DNA of 64,000 bases from Drosophila persimilis. Its lineage: Eukaryota; Arthropoda; Insecta; Diptera; Drosophilidae. The stretch covers positions 3,038,001 through 3,102,000 of the forward strand of contig NW_020825289.1 in NCBI RefSeq assembly GCF_003286085.1, given 5' to 3'. A program made the translations under genes and the position numbers. The notes below the pieces were generated by a model, which was not told where the DNA came from, did not search any database, and saw nothing but the letters and a program-made list of their open reading frames with translations. This document shows, piece after piece, positions 61,505 through 64,000 of the stretch; within the stretch, counting starts at the first letter, position 1; every line of letters starts with the position of its first letter.

Positions 61505-64000
61505 TTTGGGTTAGGTTATGTTAGCCCGGACGGCCCTCAGCGGGGCCACGCATAGGCCAATCTGGCCCTTAGTTATCCGGATAGGGCGGTGTATGAACCG
61601 TCGCGGGAGTGTTTATGTGGTTTTAAAGTCCCCGAGAATCGAGATGTTTTTAGCATAGGCCAGCAGTTCCTGTGGCGTCCTTTTGGAGGCATCTTCCAGT
61701 GATGCCAGCACTGGGGTGCCCAGGTATCTCCTCCTTGCCCTTGAGAGAGCCGGACAGTTGCAGATGAGATGTTCCAGGGTTTCGATAGCCCCAGGTTCAT
61801 CACATTTCCTACAACTGCCTCTGTTGATGATGCCTAGCTTTGCTGCATGTGCAGCAGCCAGACAGTGACCTGTAAGTATTCCCACTAGCAATCTACAGTC
61901 CTTTCTCGTTGCGTTCCTTGCTCATTAAATTCGAGGTTCTGCAGGTGGTGGTACTTCTCCACCTGCTATCAGTCTGTGTTCTAGCCTGCTTCTCTAGATC
62001 GCCTTGCAGCGTTCTAAGGGAGACAGGCACGTTCTAGGTTCTCCTATTCCAGCCCGACGCCTTCCTTAGCTAGTACGTCCGCCGCTTCGTTTCCTTCGAT
62101 GCCCTGGTGGCTGGGAACCCAATAGATCCGCACTGTCTTTGTCGTGCTTAGGATGCCTAGTGCCTCCCTGCTCGCCAAGACATTTCTGGAACTGACCGCG
62201 GACGACTGCATGGACTTATCGCCGCTTGGCTATCGACGAATAGGTTGACCGCATCGTGTGCTCGTTCTGTGAGTAGAGCGACCTCCGCTGCTTTCCCGAT
62301 GGATTTCCCGATCCCAAAAACTTCTGCCTGAAATATGCAGCATTGGTCCGGTAGCTTATACGACAGCCTTATCTCAGGGTCTGTACAGTATAGGCCCGCT
62401 CCTACTCCTCCGTCCATCTTGGAGCCGTCTGTTTGCACAGTTTGGTCCCTTCCAATTTTCCAGTCTTCAGGTCCTAAAGATGTGGTTGTTTTGACGTCAA
62501 GGCAAGTTTGGGGGTCATGTAATCAGTTGATCTGGTCATTTCCCTGCCGATTGAACTATGTCGGGGAGGTCCATATCGGTACCTTGTACCTCTTGGTAAA
62601 GAGGATGAGGTCCGTCTTGTCCGCGTTGATACTGAGTCCTACCTCTTCCGCCCACTCACGTATCTTCCTGAGTGTACGTTCCATTAAGGAGCTGAGGGTC
62701 GATGGACATACACCCGTAATATGTATGCTTATGTCGTCTGCATAAGCTGTTATCTTTGGGGCCTTCCTTTCAAATCTCTTAATGAGGTCGTCGACCACCA
62801 AATTCCACAGTAGTGGCGACAGGACTCCACCCTGAGGTGTGCCTCTGTGTGCCCCCTTTACCATGGAAGCAGTGCCCCACTCCGATTGCACCCGTCTACA
62901 ACTTAGGAGGTTTTTGATCCAGACGTTGATTGCAGGGTGTATGTTATTCGCTTATAGGCGACTTGTTATTGCGGTTGTGGCCACGTTGTTGAATGCTCCT
63001 AAGATGTCCACAAATGCTCCCAACGCAAACTTTTTGTTGTGAAGGGCGCTCTCGATGTTGGCTACTAGCGAGTGTAGTGCCGTCTCCACTGATTTCCCTT
63101 TGGTGTAGGCGTGTTGGTTTGTTGACATCAGTCCCCCTACCTTATTCCTGATGTGCAAATCCAAGAGCTTTTCTAGTGTTTTTAGTATAAAGGAGGTAAG
63201 GCTTATCGGTCTGTAATCCTTGGGACTCACGTGGCTGCAATTTCCTGCCTTAGGGAGGAAGACAACTCTCGAGGTTCTCCATTGGATGGGGATATAGCCT
63301 GTACTTAGGCATGCTGAGTATATTGCGAAGATCCATGGGGTAATAACCTCTTTGGTCAACTGCATCATGGCTGGGAATATCCGGTCCAATCCTGGTACTT
63401 TTATGCCCGCGAAGGAGTCTATGGCTCAGTGGATTCTCTTATTGGTTAACAGACCTATTGGGGAGTGCTGTTCCTCGGTTGATAGGTCCTGATGCTCCTT
63501 GGCGTCCAGTGCTCCAGTGACCTCGGTGCATCCAGGAAAGTGCGCCTCCATTAGTGCTGTTAGGGCTTCTTTACTGCCCTCTGTTCACTGTCCGTTGTCT
63601 AGTTTTAGTTGGCTCTGTACTGTGGGCTGCTTTGAAAGCAGCTTCCGGAGCCTAGCGGTTTCGGGCACTTTCTCGATGCTGGAGCAGAAGTTTCTCCACG
63701 AGTTCCTTTGTGCCTTACGTATTTCCTTCTTGTAGCTCCTAAGTAGGATTTTATATTCCTCATTAACAATCTCTTCGTTCGCTTGTTTGGCGATCTTGAA
63801 GAATTCCTTGAGGTTGTTCCTTTGGAGAGGGAGAGATCTCGGTTCCACCAGATTGGCTTGGACCTCCTCTTCGTTCTCGAGGGTTTGCACGATGCATGGT
63901 AGGCGTTCAGTAACTCGTTGGATAGGGTCTTTCGGGACTTCTCTATATCTATATCGCGAGCTTCGAAGTAACTGTCTTTTTAAACTTTGCCCAGTTTGTG
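61505..64000 (-). pseudogene. LOA-clade non-LTR retrotransposon: RT and RNase H part, broken, running off the window
   Basis: In minus-strand order: a linker (EEYKILLRSYKKEIRKAQRN, about 63765-63705); RT blocks AGNCSHVSPKDYRPISLTSF (about 63265-63205), NQHAYTKGKSVETAL, FVDILGAFNNV, RGTPQGGVLSPLLWN and the catalytic AYADDISI (about 62745-62725), and LSINADKTDLILF; then the RNase H start QTDGSKMDGGVGAG (about 62438-62400), FVDSQAA (about 62240) and WVPSHQGIEGNEAADVLA (about 62130-62075); then a Cys/His tail with CRKCDEPGAIETLEHLICNC (about 61815-61755). RT and RNase H would copy the RNA at the target site. Defects: an in-frame TAA at about 62955 in the RT, frameshifts in RNase H, and loss of the sequence between the RT thumb and RNase H near 62530. 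Confidence 0.82.

Noticed and set aside
1-64000. CRISPR-like arrays or tRNA genes
   Set aside because: The regular repeats are microsatellites or dispersed transposons; no spaced direct repeats and no tRNA cloverleaf seen.

Overview
The window looks like nuclear DNA of a fly of the genus Drosophila, most likely the obscura group (pseudoobscura/miranda/subobscura relatives). The reasons are short GT-AG introns, AT-rich spacers full of (TATG)n/(CATA)n microsatellites, a clear orthologue of the fly gene scarface, and about a dozen copies of a DINE-1/INE-1-like (Helentron-type, ISY-like) repeat with its GGAC/GTCC array. scarface lies on Muller element C in D. melanogaster, so this is probably an element C segment. 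It is rich in transposons but its main genes are intact, so it resembles a pericentromeric, TE-loaded autosome or a neo-X rather than a fully decayed neo-Y. Species and chromosome are inference.

Layout: (1) 1-606, tail of a DINE copy. (2) 1375-5749 (+), an intact six-exon UDP-glycosyltransferase of 524 aa, with a DINE copy in its third intron. (3) 6.5-7.7 kb (+), a broken but intron-bearing copy of cytosolic non-specific dipeptidase (CNDP). (4) 9433-13492 (-), an intact three-exon gene for a 529-aa two-pass membrane protein of unknown function with two PPxY motifs. (5) 13.9-29.4 kb, a transposon-dominated stretch: a Transib-like MITE with a 5-bp target duplication, an inverted pair of nearly identical DINE copies, a pogo/Tigger-like element, a head-outward DINE composite, and a LOA-clade non-LTR retrotransposon interrupted by further DINE copies. 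(6) 29.4-46 kb, gene-poor DNA that may hold the 5' regulatory region and 5' UTR exons of scarface. (7) 46022-56869 (+), scarface, a secreted, catalytically dead CLIP-type serine protease homologue of 662 aa in six coding exons. (8) 57-64 kb, decayed transposons: a Ty3/gypsy integrase end, a Tc1-like element containing a DINE copy, and the RT-RNase H part of a LOA-like retrotransposon that runs off the window.

The protein genes are independent transcription units and do not suggest a shared pathway. Exon joins were worked out by hand from reading frame and splice consensus; all three assembled genes give open frames with consistent phases. No tRNA, rRNA or CRISPR array was seen. No wholly new gene system is evident. 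The most unusual features are the inverted and palindromic DINE arrangements, GA-rich motif variation among DINE copies, and the PPxY-bearing membrane protein.
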